Shown here piece after piece: positions 7,736 to 15,412 of a stretch of DNA of 36,771 nt. The position numbers were made by a program, and so were the translations under genes. Under the pieces are notes generated by a model. It had not been told where the DNA came from. It did no database searches and worked only from the letters and a program-made list of their open reading frames with translations. Position 1 is the first letter of the stretch. The number at the start of each line of letters is the position of its first letter. The stretch lies in contig JAGKTQ010000036.1 of NCBI GenBank assembly GCA_021153325.1, forward strand, positions 1 to 36,771, given 5' to 3'. This stretch comes from Lachnospiraceae bacterium. GTDB taxonomy: Bacteria > Bacillota > Clostridia > Lachnospirales > Lachnospiraceae.

Positions 7736-8992
7736 ATGCTGAAAGAAGCGTGTGCAGAAAATATACAGATGTGGCTTGATGGAATGAATCGGTTCAATGC
7801 CACACCGGAATTTGGAACAACTCGTATTCTTTTTACGAAGCCGGAATTAGAAAATAGAAGTTATGTAAAAGATGAAATGAAAAAACTGGGACTTGTAGTA
7901 ACAGAAGACGCCATCGGAAACATTTATGGAACCCTAAAAGGTACCGATATGGAAAGTAAGCCGGTCTGGACGGGTTCTCACATTGATACTGTGCCAAATG
8001 CCGGAAAGTTTGACGGAATGGCAGGTGTTGTATGCGGTATGGAGGCACTCAGGCTGATCAAAGAAAGCGGGGTAGAACACAAGAGAGATCTAACGGTTAT
8101 CGTTTATACTTCTGAGGAACCAACAAGATTTAGCTTGGGCTGTCTTGGAAGTCGTGCTATGGCGGGTGCTATGACCTTGGAGGATACAAAGCATATTCAT
8201 GATAAAAGCGGACGTTCCCTTTATGAAAAGCTGGAAGAATTGTCTTACGACTTGAGCAAGTTTAGTGAGATAAAACGGGAAAAAGGCGATGTATATGCGA
8301 CTGTGGAGCTTCACATTGAACAGAACAGTCAGTTGGAAAAGAAAAAACTGCCGATTGGAATTGTGAAAAAAATCTGTGCACCATCCAATTATTTAGTAGA
8401 AGTAACAGGGTGTCAGTCCCATGCCGGCGGTACCGATATGGACGATAGAAGAGATGCCTATGCAGCTTCTTGTGAAATGGCGCTTGCACTGGAAAAAATT
8501 GCGAAAGAATGTGGCAGTGAATATAATACGGCAACCATTGGCTGTGTAAAAGTCATTCCGGATGCCGCCAATGTCATTCCCGGCAAATGTATTTTTACAG
8601 TAGATATCAGAGACTGCAATATGGATACCAAACAGGAAACGATACGCGCCTTTAAAGAAGCATTTGGGAAAATTGCAGACAAAAGAGAAGTGAAATTGTC
8701 GATCACAGAAGAAAATAATGATGAACCATTGACTTGTAATAAAAAGATCGTAAGTTTATTAGAGGAAACGAGCAGTGAATTGGGACTTGCATGTACGGAG
8801 CTTATCAGTGGTCCGTTTCATGATTCCCTGTTCGTTGGAAAATTTGCACCAACAGCCATGATCTTTGTGCCAAGCAAAGGCGGTATCAGTCACAGCCCGG
8901 AGGAATGGACCGATTATGAGGAAGTGGCAAAGGGCGCAGATGTGTTAGCAAATACACTTTTGAAACTGGCAAATATGGAAGAAGAACTGTGA
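7736..8992 (+). CDS. allC: Allantoate amidohydrolase (M20 Zn-dependent hydrolase)
   Basis: AllC converts allantoate to (S)-ureidoglycine with release of ammonia and CO2. The 418-aa sequence shows the M20 core expected of the allantoate amidohydrolase/beta-ureidopropionase group: SHIDTVPNAGKFDG (His82, Asp84, Asp93), TSEEPTRF with the glutamates at 127-128, LGSRAMAG, ELHIEQN, and GISHSPEEW near the C terminus. Adjacent allB and allE argue for allantoate over N-carbamoyl-beta-alanine. Translation starts at ATG 7736 behind AAGGAGGGG. The gene is second in the allE operon and is followed 19 bp later by the dehydrogenase. Confidence 0.9.
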   Translation: MLKEACAENIQMWLDGMNRFNATPEFGTTRILFTKPELENRSYVKDEMKKLGLVVTEDAIGNIYGTLKGTDMESKPVWTGSHIDTVPNAGKFDGMAGVVCGMEALRLIKESGVEHKRDLTVIVYTSEEPTRFSLGCLGSRAMAGAMTLEDTKHIHDKSGRSLYEKLEELSYDLSKFSEIKREKGDVYATVELHIEQNSQLEKKKLPIGIVKKICAPSNYLVEVTGCQSHAGGTDMDDRRDAYAASCEMALALEKIAKECGSEYNTATIGCVKVIPDAANVIPGKCIFTVDIRDCNMDTKQETIRAFKEAFGKIADKREVKLSITEENNDEPLTCNKKIVSLLEETSSELGLACTELISGPFHDSLFVGKFAPTAMIFVPSKGGISHSPEEWTDYEEVAKGADVLANTLLKLANMEEEL

Positions 8993-9011
8993 AAGGAAAA
9001 GGAGAAAAATT

Positions 9012-9965
9012 ATGAAGATCAGCTTATTAGAACCGATCGGAGTACCGGAGAACGCAATAAAAGAGCTTGCTCATGGGCTAAAAGAAAAAGGACATGAATT
9101 TGTTTATTATGATACAAAAACAACAGATAAAGAGGAATTAAAGAAAAGAAGTGCAGGTTGTGATATCGTTATGATTGCCAACAATCCCTATCCGACAGAG
9201 GTTGTTGAAGCTGCTGATAAGTTAAAAATGCTTTCGGTTGCTTTTACAGGAATTGATCACATCGGAGTAGAAAAATGCAAAGAAAAAGGAGTTATGATCT
9301 GCAATGCAGCCGGATATTCCAATCAGACTGTGGCAGAGCTTGTGATCGGAATGGCGATCGATGCGTTGAGAAATGTAGCGAAAGCAAATGCGACTGTAAG
9401 AAATGGCGGTACAAGTGCAGGAATCGGCGGACGAGAAATTTGTGGTCGTACAGTCGGTATTGTAGGACTTGGAAGAATCGGTCTTATGTGCGCGAAGCTG
9501 TTTCAGGCATTCGGCGCAAATGTGATTGCCTACAATCGAAGCGAGTCCGAGGAAGCAAAGGCGATGGGCATTACTTATAAGTCTTTAGAAGAAGTACTTT
9601 CTAAGAGTGATATTGTTTCTTTGAATCTTCCTCTTAATGCAGAAACAAGAGGCTTTATGGATGCAGAAAAAATTGCGCTTATGAAACCGGATGCAGTGTT
9701 TATCAACTGTGCGAGAGGACCGATCGTAGATAATGCTGCTCTTGCAAAAGCGCTGAACGAAGATAAACTTGGCTTTGCCTGTGTAGATGTTTTTGATATG
9801 GAGCCGCCCATTCCGGCTGATTATCCGCTCCTTAGTGCAAAAAATACACTTTTGACGCCGCATCAGGCATTTATTTCCGAGGAATCCATGCTAAGACGTG
9901 CAAAGATCGTGTTTGATAATGTGTACGCATTTTTGGAAGGAAATCCAATTAATGTATGTAAATAA
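9012..9965 (+). CDS. D-2-hydroxyacid dehydrogenase, NAD(P)-dependent
   Basis: The 317-aa protein belongs to the D-isomer-specific 2-hydroxyacid dehydrogenase family. The Rossmann motif GLGRIG lies at 152-157, and the catalytic set is Arg235 (NCARGP), Glu264 (FDMEPP) and His284 (TPHQAF). Members reduce 2-keto acids such as glyoxylate, hydroxypyruvate or phenylpyruvate, or work in reverse. It is third in the allE-allC operon with its own AAGGAG site. It therefore probably handles a product of the pathway, either glyoxylate as a reductase or ureidoglycolate in place of the unrelated AllD. No allA or allD gene is present in the window. The exact substrate is inference. Confidence 0.85.
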   Translation: MKISLLEPIGVPENAIKELAHGLKEKGHEFVYYDTKTTDKEELKKRSAGCDIVMIANNPYPTEVVEAADKLKMLSVAFTGIDHIGVEKCKEKGVMICNAAGYSNQTVAELVIGMAIDALRNVAKANATVRNGGTSAGIGGREICGRTVGIVGLGRIGLMCAKLFQAFGANVIAYNRSESEEAKAMGITYKSLEEVLSKSDIVSLNLPLNAETRGFMDAEKIALMKPDAVFINCARGPIVDNAALAKALNEDKLGFACVDVFDMEPPIPADYPLLSAKNTLLTPHQAFISEESMLRRAKIVFDNVYAFLEGNPINVCK

Positions 9966-9997
9966 CTGGAATTGTTCTAGAAAACCAATTCTGATAA

Positions 9998-10026
9998 TTG
10001 CAACTTTGCAGAGAAAGTGTTATAAT
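9998..10026 (+). promoter_or_regulatory. Promoter of the T-box/alaA transcript
   Basis: TTGCAA (9998-10003), 17 bp and TATAAT (10021-10026) place the start near 10033, about 30 bases before the T-box stem I motif. It lies just after the ureide operon, which ends in only a weak hairpin (9969-9991) without a T run. Confidence 0.7.
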
Positions 10027-10032
10027 AAACAG

Positions 10033-10329
10033 AAATAAAAAGCGACGGCAATGAAAAGAAGGAGTACATATTGTAGACAGTGCAGAGAAAAGATGGTCGG
10101 TGAAAATCTTTCTGAAAGCAGTATGGAAGCAGTCTTGGAGCTCTGATCCGAACGGTGTAAAGTCCTGTTGCAATGACTTACAGATAAGTAGGCATCGGCG
10201 TAATCCTGCGTTAAAGGAAAAAATATCAGATCGTTTTTGATTGGTATTTTATGAGTGCAGAAATTTCTGAATTTAGGTGGTACCACGGATAGTTATTCGT
10301 CCTAACGCATTTGCGTTAGGGCGTTTTTT
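10033..10329 (+). ncRNA. T-box riboswitch leader, probably tRNA-Ala responsive
   Basis: The leader has the hallmarks of a T-box. AAGGAGTA lies near 10059-10066 (5' side of the specifier loop). GGTCGGTGAAAATC is the distal stem I region. The T-box sequence AGGTGGTACCACGG is at 10275-10288, and a terminator follows directly. AGG and ACG of the T-box can pair with CGTCCT (10298-10303), which is also the left arm of the terminator, so the two folds exclude each other. The bulge TGGT would pair with an acceptor end whose discriminator base is A, as in tRNA-Ala. A GCT (Ala) triplet at 10140-10142 sits in the expected 3' specifier region (GGAGCTCTG). Overlapping Leu triplets cannot be excluded by eye. 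The downstream gene is alaA. Confidence 0.88.
10298..10329 (+). terminator. T-box terminator
   Basis: CGTCCTAACGC (10298-10308) pairs with GCGTTAGGGCG (10313-10323) over an ATTT loop and is followed by six T. It is the off-state structure of the T-box upstream of alaA. Confidence 0.9.
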
Positions 10330-10366
10330 ATTATAAAGGTTAAGAGCCAAAATGGAGGGAAAAATT

Positions 10367-11581
10367 ATGAAAACGTATGAAAAGTCACAGAAACTGAATA
10401 ATGTTTGTTACGATATAAGAGGTCCAGTTATGGACGAAGCTAACAGAATGATTGCACAGGGGATGGAAATTCTGAAATTGAATATTGGAAATCCGGCGCC
10501 CTTTGGATTTCACACTTCAGAAAAGCTGATAAAGCAAATGTCAGAAAATCTGACCAATACAGAAGGGTATTCCGATTCAAAAGGAATTATGCAGGCACGA
10601 GAAGCCATTGTAAAATATTGTAAAAAGAAAGGCATAGAAAATATCACAGTGGATGATGTTTATACCGGAAATGGTGTAAGTGAATTGATCACTATGTCTA
10701 TGCAGGGACTTTTGGATTATGGTGATGAAATATTAGTTCCTTCACCGGATTATCCGCTCTGGACAGCTTCTGTTACCTTGGCTGGGGGAACAGCAGTACA
10801 TTACATATGTGACGAGCAGTCAGAATGGTATCCTGATATTGAGGATATGAGAAGTAAGATTACGGATAAAACAAAAGGAATTGTTGTGATCAATCCGAAC
10901 AATCCAACAGGAGCACTTTATCCGAAGGAAGTTTTAGAGCAGATCGTAGAGCTGGCAAGAGAACACGAACTGATTTTGTTTGCAGATGAAATTTATGACA
11001 GACTTGTCATGGATGGGGAAGAGCACATTGCGCTTGCTTCTTTAGCACCGGATCTGCTTACGTTAAGTTTTAATGGTATGTCAAAATCGCATTTGATCGC
11101 AGGTTATCGTTGCGGTTGGATGTGTCTTTGCGGAAATAAGGAACAGGCAAAGGGATATGTAGAAGGACTGAATTTACTTTCCTCCATGCGACTTTGCTCC
11201 AATGTTCCTGCACAGTCTGTCATCGATCTTGTGCTGACAGATGAAGAACTTACAAAAGAAATGCTCGTACCGGGTGGAAGGATTTATGAGCAGAGAGAAT
11301 ATGTGTATAAAGCATTGAATGACATTCCGGGAGTCAGTGCAGTGAAGCCGAAAGCTGCCTTTTATATTTTCCCGAAATTGGATAAAAAGAAATTCAATTT
11401 AAAGGATGACGAACAGTTTGCACTGGATTTCTTGAAGGAGAAAAAAGTGCTTCTGACACATGGCGGCGGTTTCCATTGGGAGGAGCCAGATCATTTCCGT
11501 GTTGTTTACTTACCGGAAGTGGAAGTATTAAAAAAGGCAGTGGAAGGTCTTGGAGATTTTCTGTCTTATTACAGACAATAG
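10367..11581 (+). CDS. alaA: Glutamate-pyruvate (alanine) aminotransferase AlaA-like
   Basis: This fold-type I PLP aminotransferase makes alanine from pyruvate using glutamate. The 404-aa sequence is close to E. coli AlaA throughout: KSQKLNNVCYDIRGPV at the N terminus, LNIGNPAPFGF, GYSDSKG, GNGVSELI, PSPDYPLWTA, INPNNPTGA, ADEIYD, and the PLP lysine Lys240 in FNGMSKSHL. An in-frame ATG at 10352 overlaps the ribosome binding site, and ATG 10367 behind GGAGGG is the real start. A T-box controls it, so expression should rise when the cognate tRNA (probably tRNA-Ala) is uncharged. No terminator separates it from the polysaccharide operon 51 bp downstream. Confidence 0.93.
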   Translation: MKTYEKSQKLNNVCYDIRGPVMDEANRMIAQGMEILKLNIGNPAPFGFHTSEKLIKQMSENLTNTEGYSDSKGIMQAREAIVKYCKKKGIENITVDDVYTGNGVSELITMSMQGLLDYGDEILVPSPDYPLWTASVTLAGGTAVHYICDEQSEWYPDIEDMRSKITDKTKGIVVINPNNPTGALYPKEVLEQIVELAREHELILFADEIYDRLVMDGEEHIALASLAPDLLTLSFNGMSKSHLIAGYRCGWMCLCGNKEQAKGYVEGLNLLSSMRLCSNVPAQSVIDLVLTDEELTKEMLVPGGRIYEQREYVYKALNDIPGVSAVKPKAAFYIFPKLDKKKFNLKDDEQFALDFLKEKKVLLTHGGGFHWEEPDHFRVVYLPEVEVLKKAVEGLGDFLSYYRQ

Positions 11582-11632
11582 GATTCTGTTTTAGGGGAAG
11601 AATTTAAGTAGAGAAAGAGTATGGAGGGATGT

Positions 11633-12517
11633 ATGAAGTATCGGATTCTGGCAATCGGGCTTGTTTTATCTTTGAGCAGCTTATTGAGTGGATGTTCCTC
11701 TAACGAAGCAGAAATTGTAGAAAGCAGGACACAGGTACAAATGGAAAATGGCTTATTTTCCTGGTCAGATGATGTGCTGGAAGAAGAGGAAGCTGTGCAG
11801 TTGTTTCGTGTCATGGAGGAATGCGGACTAGAGGATTTGTATCAACATTTTTCATCGGATATTTCCAACGAGGAAATAGAAAATTTTTTGGAATGTGCAG
11901 ATGAATATGGTGTATCGGTCTATTATCTGACAGGAAACCCTGAGTGGGGATTAAATCCAAAGGGTGAGGAAATGTGCGAAGAGGTAGAAAAGGTAGCACA
12001 GTTCAATGCAGGGACAGAAGGGAAAAAGCTGGCAGGGATCATAATAGATTCAGAGCCATACCTTTTGGATGCATGGGATGAAAATGAGAACGGCGTTATG
12101 AACAGTTATGTTCTTGCAATGGAACAGGCGCATGAGAAAGCAATGGAAGCAGAAATTCCGTTGATAGCTTGTATTCCTTTTTATCATGATTCCAGTGTAC
12201 ATGAAGAAGCACTAAAGGAGCTGATGGCAGATGGTTGTGATGGAATTGCCATTATGAATTATTCCAGAAAAGATGAGATAGAACATGTGGAAACAGAAAT
12301 TTCTATAGCAGAAGAAGTAGACTGCGCTGTCGTTGTTATTTATGAATTGCAGGAGGCAGGAAAGCACGGACTGAAAGAAAACAATACTTATTATCAGGAA
12401 GGAATGGAGGCATTGCAGGAAAGCATTTCAAAGTTCCAGGATACGTTTGGAAAAGAGAATTTCCGTTACGCTTTGCATGATTATGATGCTTTAGTGGAGG
12501 TGATTGAAAATGAATGA
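11633..12517 (+). CDS. Lipoprotein of the polysaccharide operon, possible TIM-barrel glycosidase-like
   Basis: The 294-aa product begins with a lipoprotein signal ending in LSGC (Cys20 or so), so it should be anchored outside the membrane. The body has alternating strand-like segments: VSVYYLTGN, GIIIDSEPYLLDAW, PLIACIPFY, DGIAIMNYS and AVVVIYELQEAGKHG. These resemble a TIM barrel of the kind seen in glycoside hydrolases, with the Asp-Ser-Glu segment near residue 140 as a possible active-site feature. I do not recognise a named family. The start at ATG 11633 follows GGAGGG; an upstream in-frame ATG at 11621 overlaps that site. The gene overlaps the next by 8 bp, tying it to the polysaccharide operon. 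Confidence 0.75.
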   Translation: MKYRILAIGLVLSLSSLLSGCSSNEAEIVESRTQVQMENGLFSWSDDVLEEEEAVQLFRVMEECGLEDLYQHFSSDISNEEIENFLECADEYGVSVYYLTGNPEWGLNPKGEEMCEEVEKVAQFNAGTEGKKLAGIIIDSEPYLLDAWDENENGVMNSYVLAMEQAHEKAMEAEIPLIACIPFYHDSSVHEEALKELMADGCDGIAIMNYSRKDEIEHVETEISIAEEVDCAVVVIYELQEAGKHGLKENNTYYQEGMEALQESISKFQDTFGKENFRYALHDYDALVEVIENE

Positions 12518-13205
12518 GGTATTACGTCAGGAAAAGAAGTTCCTGATCAGTCTTCCAGAGATGTATGAACACAGCGGTTATCTGGAGAAGGTGATGATGC
12601 AGGATTCCCATAATAGGGGGGATGGCTATTTGATCCGTTCGCTGTATTTTGACACCTTATATGAAAGAGATTATATGGAAAAGGAGGACGGAGTGGAACT
12701 GCGACGGAAGTTCAGGCTACGCAGTTACGGTCCGGATTATTCCTTTGGCATTTTGGAAATGAAACAAAAGCAGGGTGGAATGCAAAAAAAGCGTTCCCTG
12801 CGTATGAGCAAGGAAGATGCGAGCCGTCTTATCAATAGAGAGTACGATGTTCTTTTAAAATATGAAGAACCTTTCGCAAAAGAATGTTATGCTCTTTTGA
12901 ACATGTACTGTTATGTACCAAAAGCAGTAGTGGAATATAGAAGGAAAGCATTTGTTGCAAAAGAAAATCAGATTCGAGTGACATTTGATCATCATATTGT
13001 TGGAACAGAAAGTTGTTTTGATATTTTTGACAGAAATCTGTTGCAAAATCCGGTACTGGGTACGGAACTAGTTGTGTTGGAAGTCAAATATAATGGATTT
13101 TTGTTAAGTTATATAAAAGATTATATACAAAAAATAAATCGAAGTGAAACCTCTGTCAGTAAATACAGCTTGAGCCGTATGACAAGTATGCATTATCAAT
13201 TTTAA
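12510..13205 (+). CDS. VTC domain (TTM superfamily) protein, polyphosphate-polymerase-like
   Basis: The 231-aa protein matches the VTC domain of the triphosphate tunnel metalloenzyme fold. In yeast Vtc4 this domain polymerises polyphosphate from ATP. Tunnel-type charged strands are visible in order: RQEKKF at 6-11, RRKFRLRSYG at 65-74, LEMKQK at 82-87 with Lys85, a QKKR stretch, VVEYRRKAF, VTFDHH and VLEVKYNG near the C terminus. There is no membrane segment, so it should be cytoplasmic. ATG 12510 is preceded by GGAGGTGA and overlaps the lipoprotein stop by 8 bp; an in-frame TTG at 12504 is less likely. Bacterial VTC proteins next to DUF4956 and CotH genes recur, but their product is not settled. 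Confidence 0.88.
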   Translation: MNEVLRQEKKFLISLPEMYEHSGYLEKVMMQDSHNRGDGYLIRSLYFDTLYERDYMEKEDGVELRRKFRLRSYGPDYSFGILEMKQKQGGMQKKRSLRMSKEDASRLINREYDVLLKYEEPFAKECYALLNMYCYVPKAVVEYRRKAFVAKENQIRVTFDHHIVGTESCFDIFDRNLLQNPVLGTELVVLEVKYNGFLLSYIKDYIQKINRSETSVSKYSLSRMTSMHYQF

Positions 13206-13225
13206 AGAACAAAGGAGAAGAAGAG

Positions 13226-13903
13226 ATGAAAGAATATTTAAGCGCTGTTTTAGCGGAAAGTGGAACTTTAAGTGTAGAGGACATTATTATCCGGATATTG
13301 GCATCGGCAGTCATTAGTATAGCCATATATGTATCCTACTGGTATACCCATGCTGGAACTACTTATAGTAAGAAATTTAATGTTTCCCTCGTTACTTTGA
13401 CTGTATTGACCGGAACCGTTATGACGGTTATTGGAAATAATGTGGCTTTGTCACTCGGTATGGTTGGTGCGTTGTCTATTGTACGTTTTAGAACAGCAAT
13501 TAAAGATTCCAGAGATACCACATATATTTTCTGGGCGATCATTGTAGGTATTTGCTGTGGTGTTGGTGATTATACTGTAGCTACAGTGGGTACGGTCGTA
13601 GTATTCGTAGTACTGTTATTTTGGGGACGTGTACGAAATGAAAATAGAATTCTTTTGATCATTCGTGGTGCAAAAAATAAGTCTACGGAAATGGAAGGTA
13701 TCGTATTTGAATTTTTCGGTGGAAAGGCTTGCCAGAAAGTGAAAAATACTACACCGGATACGGTAGAAATGATTTATGAAATGTCCCGTAAAGTTTATCA
13801 GATCACATATAAAAAAGACACAGACATTGCTGACAAGCTGTATGCGCTTGGTGGAGTAGAATATGTTAATATCGTAACACAGAGTGATGAAATTACGGGG
13901 TAA
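13226..13903 (+). CDS. DUF4956 membrane protein
   Basis: The 225-aa protein is a DUF4956 member. It has about four hydrophobic segments (roughly residues 20-40, 53-70, 72-85 and 100-135). The family's conserved GMVGALSIVRFRTAIKDSRD follows the third, and a soluble C-terminal domain covers about 140-225. The conserved Arg-rich loop faces the membrane edge and could bind phosphate groups or polyanions, which would fit the VTC protein encoded 20 bp upstream; this is inference. CotH follows after 6 bp. The family has no established function that I can state. Confidence 0.88.
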   Translation: MKEYLSAVLAESGTLSVEDIIIRILASAVISIAIYVSYWYTHAGTTYSKKFNVSLVTLTVLTGTVMTVIGNNVALSLGMVGALSIVRFRTAIKDSRDTTYIFWAIIVGICCGVGDYTVATVGTVVVFVVLLFWGRVRNENRILLIIRGAKNKSTEMEGIVFEFFGGKACQKVKNTTPDTVEMIYEMSRKVYQITYKKDTDIADKLYALGGVEYVNIVTQSDEITG

Positions 13904-13909
13904 TGTTAT

Positions 13910-15400
13910 ATGAAAACGAAACTGATGTATCTGGGAACGGCTATAGCAGTCATAGCGGTTATGGTTGTGTTTGGAAAAATAGATGCCGAAAATGGCACCA
14001 AACGATATATGCAGCATAAAGAACAGCTTCCGGAAACAGAAAGACCAGAAGAGGAATTTTCGACCCATCTTCCAATCGTATCAATCGATACAAATGGGGA
14101 AGAGATTCTTTGGCTGTCACAAGGTGGTTACCTTTATGACAGTAGTAATCATGTTGTGTCAGATGAACTTTTTACCGGAGATGAATCTCTCCTTGATATT
14201 TCCTGTACTACTTCTGTTGTGAGTGGTGAGGGAGAGTGGCATGGTCTGCAGGATGAAGTGGATTTCACAAGTACAGCAACGATACGTGTACGTGGAAATT
14301 CTTCACGTTTATTCGACAAAAAGTCATATCTTCTCAAATTCGTAGAAAAAGATGGAGAAGAAAAAAATGTGTCTGTTATTGGCATGGATAAGGCAAGCGA
14401 ATGGGTTCTTCATGGACCTTTTCTGGATCGAACCCTGTTACGAAACTACCTTTGCTACAATGTAGCAGGACAGGTCATGGATTATGCGCCGGATGTGCGT
14501 TATTGCGAATTATTCCTAAACGGAGAATACCAGGGACTATATCTTATGGTGGAAGCTATTTCAAGAGATGAGGGACGTATTGAAATGACAAAGCCAGAAA
14601 GGGGTAGCAATGTGACAAGCTGGATCGTACGTTTAGACCGTGCTGGAAAGGGAGACACTCCTTTAAATAACTTTACGACCTATACGTTACAGACGGGTGT
14701 GTCTGAAGTCGATCTGCGTTATCCGGGAGCGGATACACTCACTCCGGAGAGACTTGCCTATGTGGAGAATGATCTGAGTGAAATTGAACGGGCTATTTAT
14801 TCTACTGATAGAAGTGACCCGGCAAAAGGATATCAGGCTTACATAGATAAAGAAGCACTTGCACAGTATTTTGTACTGAACGAGTTTTTTGGAAACGTAG
14901 ATGCAGGACGATTTTCTACCTATTATTACAAGGATGTAAGAGGAAAGGTCATTCCGGTAGTATGGGACTTCAACAATGGCTGTGATAATTATATTGATTA
15001 CGTCTATGATGTGGAAGGATTTAATATGATGGAGTCTCCATGGTTTGGAGAATTGCTTAAGGATGAAGCGTTTGTAAAAGAAGTGATTGCACAATATCGA
15101 AGCATGCGCGAAGGGGTATTGAGCGACGAAAACCTTTGCACTATGATCGATGACACGGTGCTCTATCTTGGAGATGCAGTAGATCGCAACTATGAAAAGT
15201 ATGGATACGTTTTTGATCTGAGTGAAACAGACGGTATTAATTATCTTCAGCCGGTAGAAAGAAATGCAGAGAGTTATGAAGAATCCATTCAGCAGCTCAA
15301 AGATTGGCTGACTGCCCGTGGTGCATGGATGGATGCTAACATTGATAGTTTACAGCAGTATTCTCATGAATCCAAAAATGTGACAGAGGTAATCGAATAG
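13910..15400 (+). CDS. CotH kinase family protein, membrane-anchored, extracytoplasmic
   Basis: The 496-aa product has an N-terminal hydrophobic segment (residues 5-21) that should place the rest outside the cell. The remainder is a CotH-type atypical kinase domain: RGNSSRLFDKKSY at 128-140 (nucleotide-binding lysine candidates Lys137/138), LHGPFLDRTLLRN at 167-179, EYQGLYLMVE, NEFFGNVDAG with Asp331, and WDFNNGCDN with Asp353 and Asp359. Bacillus CotH phosphorylates spore coat proteins, and other CotH proteins occur with surface polymers. Here the target could be an operon partner or the polysaccharide itself. It starts 6 bp after the DUF4956 gene with a weak GGGG site, suggesting translational coupling. 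Confidence 0.88.
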   Translation: MKTKLMYLGTAIAVIAVMVVFGKIDAENGTKRYMQHKEQLPETERPEEEFSTHLPIVSIDTNGEEILWLSQGGYLYDSSNHVVSDELFTGDESLLDISCTTSVVSGEGEWHGLQDEVDFTSTATIRVRGNSSRLFDKKSYLLKFVEKDGEEKNVSVIGMDKASEWVLHGPFLDRTLLRNYLCYNVAGQVMDYAPDVRYCELFLNGEYQGLYLMVEAISRDEGRIEMTKPERGSNVTSWIVRLDRAGKGDTPLNNFTTYTLQTGVSEVDLRYPGADTLTPERLAYVENDLSEIERAIYSTDRSDPAKGYQAYIDKEALAQYFVLNEFFGNVDAGRFSTYYYKDVRGKVIPVVWDFNNGCDNYIDYVYDVEGFNMMESPWFGELLKDEAFVKEVIAQYRSMREGVLSDENLCTMIDDTVLYLGDAVDRNYEKYGYVFDLSETDGINYLQPVERNAESYEESIQQLKDWLTARGAWMDANIDSLQQYSHESKNVTEVIE

Positions 15401-15412
15401 GAGAATCAAAAA

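Noticed and set aside
9969..9991. GAATTG/CAATTC hairpin as terminator of the allE operon
   Set aside because: Only a 6-bp AT-rich stem with no following T run; too weak to call.
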